This document shows positions 1-11,252 of a stretch of DNA of 64,000 bases, piece after piece (the stretch's first letter is position 1; the number at the start of each line of letters is the position of its first letter). Made by a program: the position numbers and the translations under genes. Source of the DNA: Dryocosmus kuriphilus (taxonomy: Eukaryota > Arthropoda > Insecta > Hymenoptera > Cynipidae); contig CM076194.1 in NCBI GenBank assembly GCA_038277395.1, positions 131,597,230 through 131,661,229 of the forward strand, read 5' to 3'. The notes under the pieces were generated by a model, which made no database searches, was not told the origin of the DNA, and was given only the letters and a program-made list of their open reading frames with translations.

Positions 1-2343
1 TTCGTTGATTCTGAATGATACACAATATGAACATAACCTATAATAATGATAAAATGGAACATAAAAAGTGAGAATAATATTTTTGCTTACCTCTTGTAAA
101 TTTAATAATGACTTACAATTATAATGCGCAGACAATTTTTACATTAATGTAATTATTATTTAACACATGGCCCAATAATTTCTTAAATAATATTTAATAC
201 CGGTTCATTCAAAGTTATACGTTATTGTTATTGTGTTCACGGCGGTGGACATATTAAACCATTTATATATACTAGCACCACGCACCGGAAGTTCGGGCGA
301 ATACTTCGCGAAAAAACGTGCTCGTTTTTCGTTAAATTACTTTGGTCTCCTTATGTCTATTCTCCATGGCTATCACAGTCGCAAACTTCCATCATGCATG
401 GACAGCCATTTTAATGACCTCTAAGCCTATGTTGCAACGCATTCCCGCAAAAGGCGTTAGCATTCATTACTGTAACTCAGCTCGAATAAGTGGGTACCGA
501 TTTTTCCGAAGAGGTCGATAGAGTCGGAGCTCCTTATAATACTTCTTGCTTGTAAATTTTCTTAATGCAAGTTTTATAGACCTTTTAGAAATTTTTCCTC
601 TAAAATTTCCATTTTATCCATGTGATACTGTGTTCGTTCGGTAAAGTAATCTACTTTAAGCACATGTTGGAAAACGCAAGTTCCCCGTGTGAGAATCCCT
701 TATTAAAAAATTTCCAAGACGAAACTTTACGTTGCTTCTTTTAATGTAATCCCTTTACTTCAAAGACCATGTCAACTTCCTAATTCGCTACCTGCTGTCA
801 AATTTATTTTGGTGGACAAAGGGCTAAAAGTCGCCAATTCAGCGATTACTTCGCTAATTAATCAAAATTATCTTTTTTTTTAGTTTTTTGTGCAGGAAAA
901 TATGTGGACATTTTTTATTTATAATTGCTTTTTCAGATGGAAAATCAACAGGTGACACTTCGCCATCATTACTCTCTTCCAGGGTAAACTCAGGTATACT
1001 TTACCCACTTATCAGTTACCCAATTCGACATTACCCCGTACCCTAGTCGTCTTTACCATTAAACCTATTTGTTTTGCTATAAATGGCTAAAGTAAATTTG
1101 AAACAATCAATAAGTGAAAAAATGAATAAAAAAATTATCAATCATGAGATCAACATTGCGTTCCTCATTTTTAACAATTTCTAACATTATTTAATGCTGT
1201 TATGGAATATTGTTTGTGAAAATTGTTTAAACAATATTTTTTACAGTAAAAGCTTTTCAGCTGTCAAGTTATACAATTTTTAATTGAAATTTTAAATATC
1301 AGTTTGCGCATGCGCAAATAGGTAGACATCAGTGATTAAAGCAGCGGGACTTTCGCTGTTTCAATTAACTCTTTAACTTCTTCGCTGACTATATCAGTCA
1401 ATATTCACTTATTCGCAGTGGTGTACTTATAGCTGTCAAAGTGCATATGCATCAGATTCATTAATTTGGAGATTCTTATACAGAAAAAAAGTTTAGAATT
1501 ATTAGAAACCGGTCTTGTTTTAAGATACAGAGGTTTTTTTAAAACTTGAAGTCTGAAAATGGGTTTAGATTGAAGAATAATGAAAACTTGAATTTTTTTT
1601 TGTGTTTGAATACTTACTTGAATACTTCACTGAAATACGAATATCTTATAAATTGCGATCGGCAAGGTGAGCCTTTAGTCTAGGGAACGTCACAAATGAT
1701 AAATTGTTTAGTTTTGAGGGCTTAAATTTACAAATTTTAATGACAGGTAAAAATGTTTAAAATCCATAAATTTTTGAACGCAGATTTTCGTACCACTAGT
1801 CACAGGGATTGGGAGAACTGGAAAGTGGGCACCAATCTGTGCCAATAGTTGATACGAATAGGTACATTTTTCCCATACCATTAGTGGTACGAATAGATAC
1901 TTCCTAAATTTTTTGTAAGTTTTGAGTAACCACGATCTATCAGTTTACGGGCAAATTAAAATTGATGCTTTACATAAATTGAGAGGTTCAGGTACAGATG
2001 ATCGATTGTTAATTACCCAATAACAGTGGTAGCCCATTGGCGTCGTATTTTACCTTCCAATTGTCACAACCGACGATTCGGTCACGCTATATTTTCCGTA
2101 TTATTGCACTCACTGACTTAATCGACCGGAAATGGAGCCTGGAACTTCAGGCATCACAGTGTAGTTGGGCTATATGTCATTATTTAGTACACGAGGTCTG
2201 TCGGAATTCTCGACACATGCGCATCTATTTTATTCATCTTGCTTGAATAAAGTCAAGTTTTGCTTTTGCTACGAGTGCTCAATAAGCGGTGCAGGGCGAT
2301 ACTATAGAAATAGGTACTGAAACAATAGAAATAGGACAGCTCT
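1..2343. repeat. Left arm of a 2.34-kb near-identical inverted repeat
   Basis: This segment is the reverse complement of 24269-26610. Base 1 pairs with 26610 and base 2343 pairs with 24269. I saw only isolated differences, for example one substitution near 133 and a one-base indel near 1754. The arm is cut by the window edge on one side and by the N gap on the other, so its true extent is unknown. The short reading frames inside it (233-424 and 2037-2246) occur identically in both arms, show no recognisable domain, and I do not call them genes. The segment around 240-400 has a diverged relative at about 26795-26950. Confidence 0.95.
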
Positions 2344-2843
2344 NNNNNNNNNNNNNNNNNNNNNNNNNNNNNNNNNNNNNNNNNNNNNNNNNNNNNNNNN
2401 NNNNNNNNNNNNNNNNNNNNNNNNNNNNNNNNNNNNNNNNNNNNNNNNNNNNNNNNNNNNNNNNNNNNNNNNNNNNNNNNNNNNNNNNNNNNNNNNNNNN
2501 NNNNNNNNNNNNNNNNNNNNNNNNNNNNNNNNNNNNNNNNNNNNNNNNNNNNNNNNNNNNNNNNNNNNNNNNNNNNNNNNNNNNNNNNNNNNNNNNNNNN
2601 NNNNNNNNNNNNNNNNNNNNNNNNNNNNNNNNNNNNNNNNNNNNNNNNNNNNNNNNNNNNNNNNNNNNNNNNNNNNNNNNNNNNNNNNNNNNNNNNNNNN
2701 NNNNNNNNNNNNNNNNNNNNNNNNNNNNNNNNNNNNNNNNNNNNNNNNNNNNNNNNNNNNNNNNNNNNNNNNNNNNNNNNNNNNNNNNNNNNNNNNNNNN
2801 NNNNNNNNNNNNNNNNNNNNNNNNNNNNNNNNNNNNNNNNNNN
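2344..2843. other. Assembly gap of exactly 500 N
   Basis: A run of 500 N, a round number typical of a scaffold gap of unmeasured size. It begins at the inner end of the left inverted-repeat arm and swallows the 3' half of the mariner copy that follows. Nothing can be said about order, orientation or distance across it. Confidence 0.99.
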
Positions 2844-3511
2844 ATCTTTTTAAGTACATTTTCATCATCAGAAAACATTTCCAAGTTGTCCTGAGCGACT
2901 TCAAAGCGAAGTTTTTATGCTCGTCTGTGAGCAATTTTGGAATGAATTTTGCACACACACGAGTCATTCCCAGTTTCTCGGTTAAAATTTCGCAAACATT
3001 AGTTTTCGGAATTCTAAGATCATATTCTAGTTCGCCCACAGTCAACCGGCGATCTTCTTTAATCGCAAGTCGCACACGCTCGATATTTTATGGTGTTGTT
3101 GTGCTTGATGGATGGCCGCAGCGCGGATCACTGTCAACAGATTGACGGCCATCTTCAAACCGCTTGTACCACTCATATATCTGGCTTTTACCTATGCAGT
3201 CATCTCCAAAGGCATTTTGGATCATTTCAACTGTTTCCGCACAAGTCTTTTCAAGTTTAAAGCAAAACTTCATGCAAATTCGCTGTTCAACTCTTTCGGT
3301 CATTTTGAGCAACAAACAAATCCGCCGAACGCCAAAAAGACTCCGTATAAGAATGCACGCTGTGTGCGAACTATGGAGTCTCGACAAAAACTGCGGCATC
3401 AAGACATTTCCTGAAGAGTTGCAGTTTACAATGGTAACCGGTAGAGGGCGCTCGAACGTTCTGGCGTGGAAATTCAAAGGTATTCCGGATACTTTGCAGA
3501 CAGACCTCGTA
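2844..3511 (-). pseudogene. Mariner-family transposase, 5' half only, frameshifted
   Basis: On the minus strand the frame starting near 3302 encodes the N-terminal helix-turn-helix region of a mariner/SETMAR-type transposase (RICMKFCFKLEKTCAET, then QIYEWYKRFEDGR, then a GHPSSTTTP linker). After a frameshift near 3090 a second frame continues with RLTVGELEYDLRIPKTNV, the second HTH. The catalytic DD(E/D)D half would lie inside the N gap. The outer end, read on the minus strand at 3510-3481, starts CGAGGTCTGTCTGCAAAG, which resembles the terminal repeats of insect mariners, with a TA beside it as expected for TA target sites. The frame break and missing half make it inactive as shown. Confidence 0.85.
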
Positions 3512-3659
3512 TAAAGGAGTGCCCGAGGCCCACTCGCCAGTTCCTTACCATACTCCGTATACTTAACTTGTATCTGCTTGAAATAAAGTGACTGAGCACC
3601 TAATTGGTGAGTCAGTAATATTACAAAAAATTCAATTGCTTATTTCACGCATAAAATTT

Positions 3660-3676
3660 TGGCGATCCTGCCAGGA
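3660..3676 (+). promoter_or_regulatory. Primer-binding site of gypsy-A (tRNA-Arg-like)
   Basis: TGGCGATCCTGCCAGGA starts with the TGG that pairs with a tRNA CCA end. It closely resembles the TGGCGACCGTGACAGGA class used by mdg1/412 elements, which is complementary to a tRNA-Arg 3' end. Its position just after an LTR-like segment with AATAAA supports the call. The tRNA identity is inferred. Confidence 0.6.
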
Positions 3677-4448
3677 TCAGCATTTTCGGTCTAGAAATAA
3701 ACTCTCTCTTACGGTCCCCGAGGGACCACATAAATCTACGGACCAGAAAACGAAGGAAATAATTCTCACGAGAACTTTAAAAAGTGAAGAACTCCGGACT
3801 TTCCTACGGGCAGGCCCACAAACCAAGTAAATAAGATCTCAAGTGAAACTAGCAGACGAATTTAAGTAGTCTCTATTCTGCGTAGACTTGAGAATCCGAA
3901 AACTTAAAAATTGGACGAGTCCCACAAAAAGGTGGAAGTAGGTGCGCGACAAACAGCGGTAAAAACCTTGAATCGAGGATCCGGTGGGTACAGCGACGGT
4001 AGCAGCAAGAGGTGATGTCATTATTTTGGACTAGCAACAGGGATATCTACGGAATCCGGACTTGAACGTCCAACACTGCAGATACATAATAGAAACACAG
4101 TAAGCATTTTGTGTTAGAAAATAAGAAAACCTTGTAAGAACCTTTTTCAAGTGAATCTGGGTCGTAGAGAATAAGTTCTCTTTACATACGTTGTACGGTG
4201 TCTGCTTATGCAGGTGAGGCAAAGTTGTGACGGATTCGGGTCGGCTGTACTCCTGATGCTCAGCATTGGCCGTTCCTCAATGAAATAAAAGTCACTAGTT
4301 TGGAATTAGGACAAGCTTGTAGCAGCTTGTGACTACATTCCACTGTATTAAATCAAGACAGTTAAAATTGTAACGCGACATGTCACTCGTTCATAGAAAA
4401 GTTACATAGGGTACACTATCTTATACTCAGATAAGGGAAAGATAAGAA

Positions 4449-5690
4449 TTGAAGCTGGCACACGGAACGTACCGTATGCAAGGAAGTTACGCCACTGACG
4501 ATACTACAAGTGACTCATTCTTTGCCCCCGACCAACCAACTTTCATTACCGCAATGTCTTCCCCCTGCTATCAATCGCCACTTAGAACACAATCTCCCAC
4601 TCATGCCACAACAGAAGAACTTCTGTTCCGTATGTTGGCACAGATGGAATCTTTAACAATTTCACTGAACACATTGAAGAGGAAAAGCGACAATAGGATC
4701 GAAGAAATTTCTGAGTTAGCCAAAAAAGTAAGATTGTCAGGCGAAGTGGAAATTGATCGAGAAGCAGTACAACCAGAATTTACAAAAGATTCTTCGGAAG
4801 AAGAAAAAGAAGAGCGAAAAGCTAAAGAAAAGCTACGAGTAAGAAATGGAAATTTACTCAGCAACCCAGCGCTAGCACATCCAACACACTATCGGTTTAT
4901 GAAGAAGAGGAAAGGATAAAAGATTCTACAGCACTGGAAACCATTAGGACACTCAACGGTCAAGACGACATGGGTGTCGTGGATTTTATGAAAACAACAA
5001 AACGTGCAAAAATTAGAACTACCAAACCGAATTTACTTTTGGACTTAGTAATGGCAAAGAGAATACAAGGACTTGATGAAAAAGTAATCCGGTACCAACA
5101 GATTACCTCTTATGAAGAATTATTTGAAGCCTTATGGAAGAATCTCAAGCAAGCTAGCTCCTTATTTGCTCTAAAATCGAAGCTTGAATCATGCAAGCAG
5201 GGAATTACCTAAACAGTGCAAAATTATACGCTACGCTTCAGACAAATTGTAAACAAGATAAACTACACTGTTCAAGCTCAACACACCAACCCAATGGAAA
5301 GGAGAATAAGATCAAACTAGAAGAACAAGAAGCAGTGAATAGATACCTTCTAAACCGCAGGAAGGAAATAGGAATGCAAATTGGACTCTTCAAGCCGAAT
5401 ACTATCGCAGAAGCCCAAAAACACACGCCATTGAAACTGAAATGTGACTTAAGGAAAACCAACCAGCAAGAGCAAGCATCCCGGTACCGAAAGCAACTCC
5501 AAGATTTGCGAGACCTCAAACTGCACCCCGCCCTAACGCAAACACCAATGGAAACAGAATCCCTAATCAAACATTGCCTTTCGCTGAAAGAACTAAGATG
5601 AGTTACCACAAATGTGGGAAACTTGGACACTTTGCTAGTTAATGTCTTAGCAAACAGGGTTTTATACCAGGACAGAACCTCAAGCGACCC
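4449..5690 (+). pseudogene. Gag of gypsy-A, broken in several frames
   Basis: A first frame (4449-4919) gives an N-terminal region with a charged helical stretch. After a frameshift, 4970-5212 continues with a capsid-like segment, and 5191-5601 lies in yet another frame. A damaged zinc knuckle is visible near 5600-5650: SYHKCGKLGHFA followed by a stop and CLSKQG, in which the first Cys has become Tyr and a stop lies before the last Cys. Gag would package element RNA, but this copy cannot give a full-length product. Confidence 0.7.
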
Positions 5691-5739
5691 CCTCAACCTG
5701 TAAGAGTACTAAAAGAGGAAGAGGAAACGGAGGAGATAG

Positions 5740-6226
5740 AAATGTCCCAGGAAGATATCCAAGAGCGAATAGACTACGAGGACTCAGCAGAGTGTCTGCA
5801 GTATGCGGAAGACTCCGATCTATACGAGCCAAACGCATAACTGGAAGCTCCAAACTACTAGTGGACGCAGGCGCAGCTATTAACCTTATTAAAGAAAACT
5901 TCATTGACGACAAGGATAATAGAAGAAAATACCTCAAAAAATCCACAATGGGAAGAGACGAATATACCTCAACTGGGATAGCAACCTTGAATTTTTTCGG
6001 GAAAGAACACATATTCTATGTAGTCCCAAACAATTTTCCGCTACCAATGGAAGGAATCATCGGTTTGAAATTCTTTTCGAAACATGGCCGATATGCAATA
6101 ACACCCGACTACTTGATACTCGATAAAATTAAATTACCCCCTACACACGACGACGGAGAATTCGTTCCCGCGAAATCCGAGAAAAATTTTGAAATCATTA
6201 AGGAGCTCAAAACCAGGACATTCTAA
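5740..6226 (+). pseudogene. Retroviral-type aspartic protease of gypsy-A
   Basis: The plus-strand frame open at 5792-6226 includes LLVDAGAAINLIKENF followed by a hydrophobic flap-like region and MEGIIGLKFFSKHGRYAI, matching the layout of gypsy proteases (active-site loop, then ..GIIGLKF..). The catalytic triplet reads D-A-G rather than D-T/S-G, so even apart from the broken context this copy is probably inactive. It would have cleaved the Gag-Pol polyprotein. It lies between gag and RT as usual for Ty3/gypsy. Confidence 0.75.
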
Positions 6227-6599
6227 TTCTAGATCAGGAAAATTTTCCTGACGGAATATACAGAATACAGGATAAACATGTCAAAATCCCAGTATTAAAC
6301 CACTCAACAGAATCACAAGTTTTTAACATCGATAATAGGGTGCGAACCTATCTTAGTAATAAATTCACAATACATGAATCAGCAAAAAGAGGAGGATGAT
6401 ACATGGTTCCAAATTCAGAAAATTCTAGAACTCTCCAAATTAAGGCATTTAGAAAAGGAACAGAAGGATCTCATCAAAAACTTAGTATCAAAGTATCAAG
6501 AAGTCTTCTGACTAGAAACAGAACCTTTACCGTGCAAAAACCTAACAGAACACGAAATAGTACTGAAATCAGGAAAGATACTAAATCTGAGATCACAAA

Positions 6600-7235
6600 A
6601 ATTACCAGAAAAACACAGGGAATTCTCCTTACAAGAGACAGAAAATTTACCTAAAAAGGGTATCATTAGAGAATCGCAGTCTCCCTACAACTCACCATTG
6701 TGGATAGTTCCCAAAAAAGGTAACAAATTACGCATGGTGATTGACTACCGGAAAATAAATGAGGATATAGACCAGGATGCGTATCCGTTACCTGCTTTTT
6801 CGATATCACAAAGACACTTCGAGTACCATAGGATGCCTTTTGGTTTAAAGAACGCCCCAGCAACCTTCGAGAGGATGATCGACAATGCGTTCAGAGGACT
6901 GATAGGAAACAAATGCTTCGCTTACATCGATGACATTGAAATTTTAGGAGATACCATGGAACAACATAAACAAAACCTAGAAGAAGTATTACAAAGAATT
7001 AAGAATCTAGGTCTGCGTTTAGCACTAAGCAAATGTAAGTACCTTAAGCCTGAACTTGAGCACCTGGGCCATGTAATAACTAAAGAGGGAGTTAAGCCCA
7101 ATCCCGAAAAGCTTAGCGCCATCCAAAAATTTAAACAGCTAAAAACCGTAAAAGATGTACAGTCATTTTTTTGATTGGCTGGATACTATCGAAAATTCAT
7201 CAAAAACTCTTCTAGCATAGCCAGGCTAGGCTTAA
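6600..7235 (+). pseudogene. Reverse transcriptase of gypsy-A with internal deletion
   Basis: The frame has the gypsy RT signature SPLWIVPKKGNKLRMVIDYRK, then RMPFGLKNAPATFERM, then the catalytic YIDD box (CFAYIDDIEIL) and a HLGHVITKEGV thumb-side motif. Between YPLPAFSI and SQRHFEYHRM about 50 residues usual in the family are missing, including the motif-A aspartate, so the enzyme cannot be functional. It ends in a stop at 7172, with degraded homology (AGYYRKFIKNSS in another frame) for about 60 bases more. RNase H and integrase are absent. Confidence 0.9.
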
Positions 7236-7260
7236 GTAACGGTAGCGTTGTTACATTGGT

Positions 7261-8222
7261 TTTTTAAAGATCAGTGGACAATTTATAAAAAAATTTCGGT
7301 ATGAATGGAAGACAAACTTTCAGTTGCTGTGCAAAATTTCGGTTGCATAAATTGTGTTTTTAATGGTTCTGTCTGATGAAGTAGGTTTTTGATACTAATT
7401 GGTAATAAATATTATTGTTTCGCTAAGTAGAGTTAGATCAAGAAAATTGATAATATTTTGGTTTTCTAATTCAGAAGTGAATTATAGTTTTTTGTTGTAG
7501 GAATTAAAGGTGTCGATGACCAAGTTAATGTGATCTTTTTTATACACAGAATGGTATCGTCCACATAGCAATAGTAAAAAAAGGGGCACAGCCGTAAGTG
7601 CCTTTTAACTTTTTTAAGCAACTAGTTTCCAGGTCATCCGTGACAATGTGTGCGAATAAAGGTGAAATCGGGAAGCCCATGGGTGTTCCTTCGATTTATT
7701 GATATACAGTGTGTTCAAAAACGAAATAAGTGTTGTCAAAAAGAAACTGGGTACAATTTCTGATTTCGTCAAAGGGTATTTTGTAAATATTTTCAATTTG
7801 ATGGTATCGATTGTCAAGACTTTCAAGAACTAGGGAGCATAGAATGTTTGTAAATAATGACCTAACATCCAAAGATAAAAGAACATAGTCATTATCAATA
7901 GTAAGTTTATTTATATTTCTCTCTTAATTCGTAGCTATTGTTGATATGTGAAAGTGGATCTTTTAATGCATTTTTTAATTTATTGTAAATCACTTTGGCT
8001 AAAAAATATGTAGGACTATTAACGTGAAACTAGACGAAGTGGCACGTCCTTTTTATGTACTTTTGGAAGTCCTTAGAATTTAGCTAGAGTAGTTTCAGTA
8101 TGAGTCAATTGATTTTTATGGTATTTATATCTTAAGAATTCATTGTCCTTTAAGTTTCTAAGTATTTCAGAAGTATTAGATTGTAACAATTTTGAAGGAT
8201 CTCTTTTTACTTTAATATAACA
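7261..8222 (-). pseudogene. PLE-1 reverse transcriptase fragment, minus-strand copy
   Basis: Read on the minus strand from about 8222 down to 7261 this is the 5' and central part of a Penelope-like RT. It has DPSKLLQSNTSEILRNL, then a GLPKVHKKDVPLR motif, then a region around LDVRSLFTNI, EGTPMGFPISPLFAHIV and a YVDDT catalytic box. Stops and frameshifts interrupt it throughout. It is joined head to head near 8222 to a plus-strand copy that overlaps it in sequence, from the ACACTTATTTCG segment through the YVDD region. Penelope-like elements use this RT for target-primed integration. This copy is a relic. Confidence 0.85.
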
Positions 8223-8715
8223 CTTATTTCGTTTTTGATCACATTGTATACCAATAAATTGAAGGGACACCCATGGGCTCCCCGATTTCACCTTTATTCG
8301 CAGACATTGTCATAGACGACCTGGAACTACTAGTTGTTTAGAAAAGTTAAAAGTCACTTACAGTTGTGTCCCTATTTTTTACTATCGCTATGTGGACGAT
8401 ACCATACTGTGTATAAAAAAAGATCACATTAACCTGGTCATCAACACCTTTAATTCCTACAAAAAAAAAACTACAAGTCAGTTCTGAATTAGAAAACAAC
8501 AATAGTATGAATTATCTTGATCTAGCTCTACTTAGGGAAAACAATAGTCTTATTACCAATTGATATCAAAAATTCACTTCATTAGACAGAACCATCAACT
8601 ATTTTTCAAGTTATCCATTAAAAGTGAAAAGAAATATTGTATTCAATCTGGTCGATAGGGCTATAAAGTTATATCATAAAAAATTCCATGATCAAAATCT
8701 TCAAATTGTTACACA
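8223..8715 (+). pseudogene. PLE-1 reverse transcriptase fragment, plus-strand copy
   Basis: The plus strand carries the equivalent of GTPMGSPISPLFADIVI-DDLE (8265-8330, with a frame break), then FYYRYVDDTILCIKKD (about 8380-8425) and downstream RT sequence up to 8715, where the TCACTCC element is inserted. The Penelope reading resumes at 11788 with the C-terminal part, so this fragment and the GIY-YIG segment were once contiguous. Multiple stops make it a pseudogene. Confidence 0.85.
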
Positions 8716-9215
8716 CTCTCTAAATTCCTTGGAGTGAGAATGTCACTAAAAGACTGGAGTGAATGCTACATTCACTCCATTAGAGTGATTAAGTCACTCC
8801 ATTGAAGTGAGCAGCTTCACTACTTCTGTTGGAGTGACTTCTTCACTCCAAAATGTAGTGGATTTTTGTCACTCCAAATAGGAATTACCATGTCTGTCAC
8901 TCCAAGAGGAACGGAAACTTTATGAAGTCACTCCAAGGGAGTTTCAAGAAACCTTATGAGTCACTCCAACTATAGAGCGGAAACCTTGCTTGTGACGTCA
9001 TTCTCCATCAGCGCAATGTGATGGAAGTGCAGTGGTGGGAGCAGTAGACAACATTACGGTCCTTAGCGTCCTTTTCACTGTACTTTTCCATAACATTTTC
9101 ATTTCCCTGGTAGAATCGTTCAGACGCGCTTGAGTGCTATATTAAAAGTTTTAAAATTGACGAAGTTGAAGTGAATTGCGCTGCGTATAAATATACTTGA
9201 CTTAAAGATTTACTG

Positions 9216-10961
9216 ATGGTAAATATTATTAAAATATTATTTCATATTAGTGTGCATACAAAAATTATTCTTTATAATACAGAATGTGTTTTTTTTTTTT
9301 TAGGATTCCTGTCAAACGCGTTCAGATTTGGCCGACTTTTTGGAATCGAAGGACGTTTACGAGGAAGCCGTAGAATCTTTGAAAGGTAAGTGCTCGTGAT
9401 ATATTTATTGTTATTATGAAATTTGAGAAACATTTTTACTTTTGGCTATCAAAAAGAGATATACGCGTGAATGCAGCCTGGAAAGTATTGTTATTGAGAA
9501 AGTTCATTTGAAAGATTTTTCGGATTTTTATTTTAAACACTGATGCTTATACAGAATTTCAAGCTCCATCCTTTATTCCTCTTATTTACTTTTCTTTCTT
9601 CGATAGCTTCAGAAGACTTAAACAGGTCATTTACAGTATTGATAAAATTGAGAAATTCTTCCAAAAGTGAAAAGACGCGTATCTTCTTTTGAACGCCGGA
9701 GTGGGTAATTTTACCGCTGCAATATTCTAGCCAAAGTTACCGGGAAGGTAATGTTAAAATAAATTGCTGTGCAACTTTAGAGAATTTGTGGGAATTTATT
9801 TTATTATAATTTTCATCATTTTCTGATAATTTTACATCATTTAAATTCTTTTAAATTACGTAAGTTACGGTAATGTTCTTAGTTACCTTCGACAATTTTA
9901 AATGACCAAGAATTTCAGAAATTTCTATGTAATTGCAAGTTTTCAGTGGCTTGGCTTTCACACAAGTCTACATATTTATACAAATATTTTATCAAACTGT
10001 TTGACTCAAGCTCTAACCTCAAAATGTAGTCAGAAAGTTTTACCGTTTTACTGAACAAATTACTAGAATGAAATATTTTTTAGATACTAATGAGCCGCAC
10101 TCATGTTTTAAATAGAAGTGTGTATGCAGAAGAAAAAAACTATTCAATTTAATAATATTTTCATAAATGAAATTTTCGACTGGTTCCCTCAAAACTAATA
10201 ATCAAAAAACATTCGGAAAGTTCTTTTGCTCAAAAATGATTAAAGTAAAGAAGTTTCCCCTCTGAATACATACTTCTATTTAAAAACGGGAGTACCTTTT
10301 ATTATTGAAATGAAAAATTAATGCTAGTATTTATTAAGTATTGAGTACAATGACTAAAATGACTACAATGATGCAATTCAATTTTGAGGTTATAGTGAGC
10401 TTGATTACACAATACACTACTAGAAATGTTGGAAATTTTGTTCTGCATATATGACTCAACCAAAAATAATAAAACTTACCAATTTATGCAGGCATTCATG
10501 TAAGAGATACAGTTTTCTTGAAAAAAATTGTTATTTTGATTTTTTTACATTATTTCGAAAATGCCGTTTTTGAGGAATAGTATCAATATTGAATATCGAT
10601 ATATTGGGATGTAGATATCGATATGAAATATAGATATATCGGGTGGAAAAAATCTATATTTCCGATATTTCGATATCGATATTGCATCACTATCTCCGAC
10701 TAAAAATAAAATATCGTTCCTTAGTAATTATAGTTTCTATATGTGAAATTTCCTCATCAGAGCGCTCATTATTGCCGCAGTTGATCAAGTGAATAGAACG
10801 TCTGCAATGGTTAATAATTAATTTCTTATTGTGTACACAAAATTTTTTCCTTTAAATAGTTTTTTTTTTTTATTGGATTAAACCATGTATCATGTATACT
10901 ATATTGAAAATAATTTTTTCATCTGATTTTTGTTTCAGGCTGGAGAGCAGTACTGAGGTAG
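9216..10961 (+). CDS. Candidate three-exon small gene inside the TCACTCC element
   Basis: I do not recognise this gene. The central exon 9304-9385 has a strong acceptor (long T run then TAG) and a strong donor (AAAG followed by GTAAGT-like sequence), and reads openly as DSCQTRSDLADFLESKDV, then YEEAVESLK. The next exon starts after TTTGTTTCAG at 10939 and, in the matching phase, adds GWRAVLR and a TAG stop (10959-10961). A possible start is ATG 9216-9218, directly before GTAAAT, which would give a 35-residue acidic product. A TATAAATA sits at about 9185 but is too close to this ATG for normal spacing, so an upstream exon or another start is possible. AATAAA signals occur near 11250-11285. It may be a captured host gene fragment or a gene of the element itself. 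Confidence 0.4.
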
Positions 10962-11149
10962 ACATATATTTGTAAATAAATAGTAGCTTGTAGATAAATA
11001 TAAATCTGTATAATATAGAAACATGTAAATAATACTTGTAAATTTACCTTTATTTAAAATTTGTATATTTACTTGTATATTATTTAACCATATTATTTAG
11101 TAGTATTAACACTTATATATTAACAGTTGTATATACATATATTATTGAT

Positions 11150-11183
11150 GCTAGAAATTTATTAGATATTATTATTATCATTA

Positions 11184-11220
<37 letters not shown>

Positions 11221-11252
11221 ATTATTATTTATTATTATTATTATTACTGTTT
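11150..11252. repeat. (ATT)n microsatellite
   Basis: Imperfect ATT/ATTATT repeats lie inside the TCACTCC element, downstream of the candidate gene's stop codon. Confidence 0.85.

Larger units (their letters stand above)
3514..7240 (+). mobile_element. Gypsy-A: decayed mdg1/412-like Ty3/gypsy element, 3'-truncated
   Basis: Plus-strand order: LTR tail with AATAAA (about 3514-3655), primer-binding site, a leader of about 0.8 kb, gag, protease, reverse transcriptase. Homology ends near 7240, where unrelated Penelope sequence begins, so RNase H, integrase and the 3' LTR are missing. Stops and frameshifts break every gene. The mariner copy abuts the LTR remnant and probably removed or interrupted its 5' part. 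The family is assigned from the RT motifs and the primer-binding-site type; the exact lineage is inferred. Confidence 0.85.

Noticed and set aside
233..424. 63-residue ORF in the left arm (and its twin at 26187-26378)
   Set aside because: No domain, no codon-use signal, and the related diverged copy at 26.8 kb does not keep the frame; it is repeat sequence.
2037..2246. 69-residue ORF in both inverted arms
   Set aside because: Present twice only because the arms are duplicated; no recognisable features.
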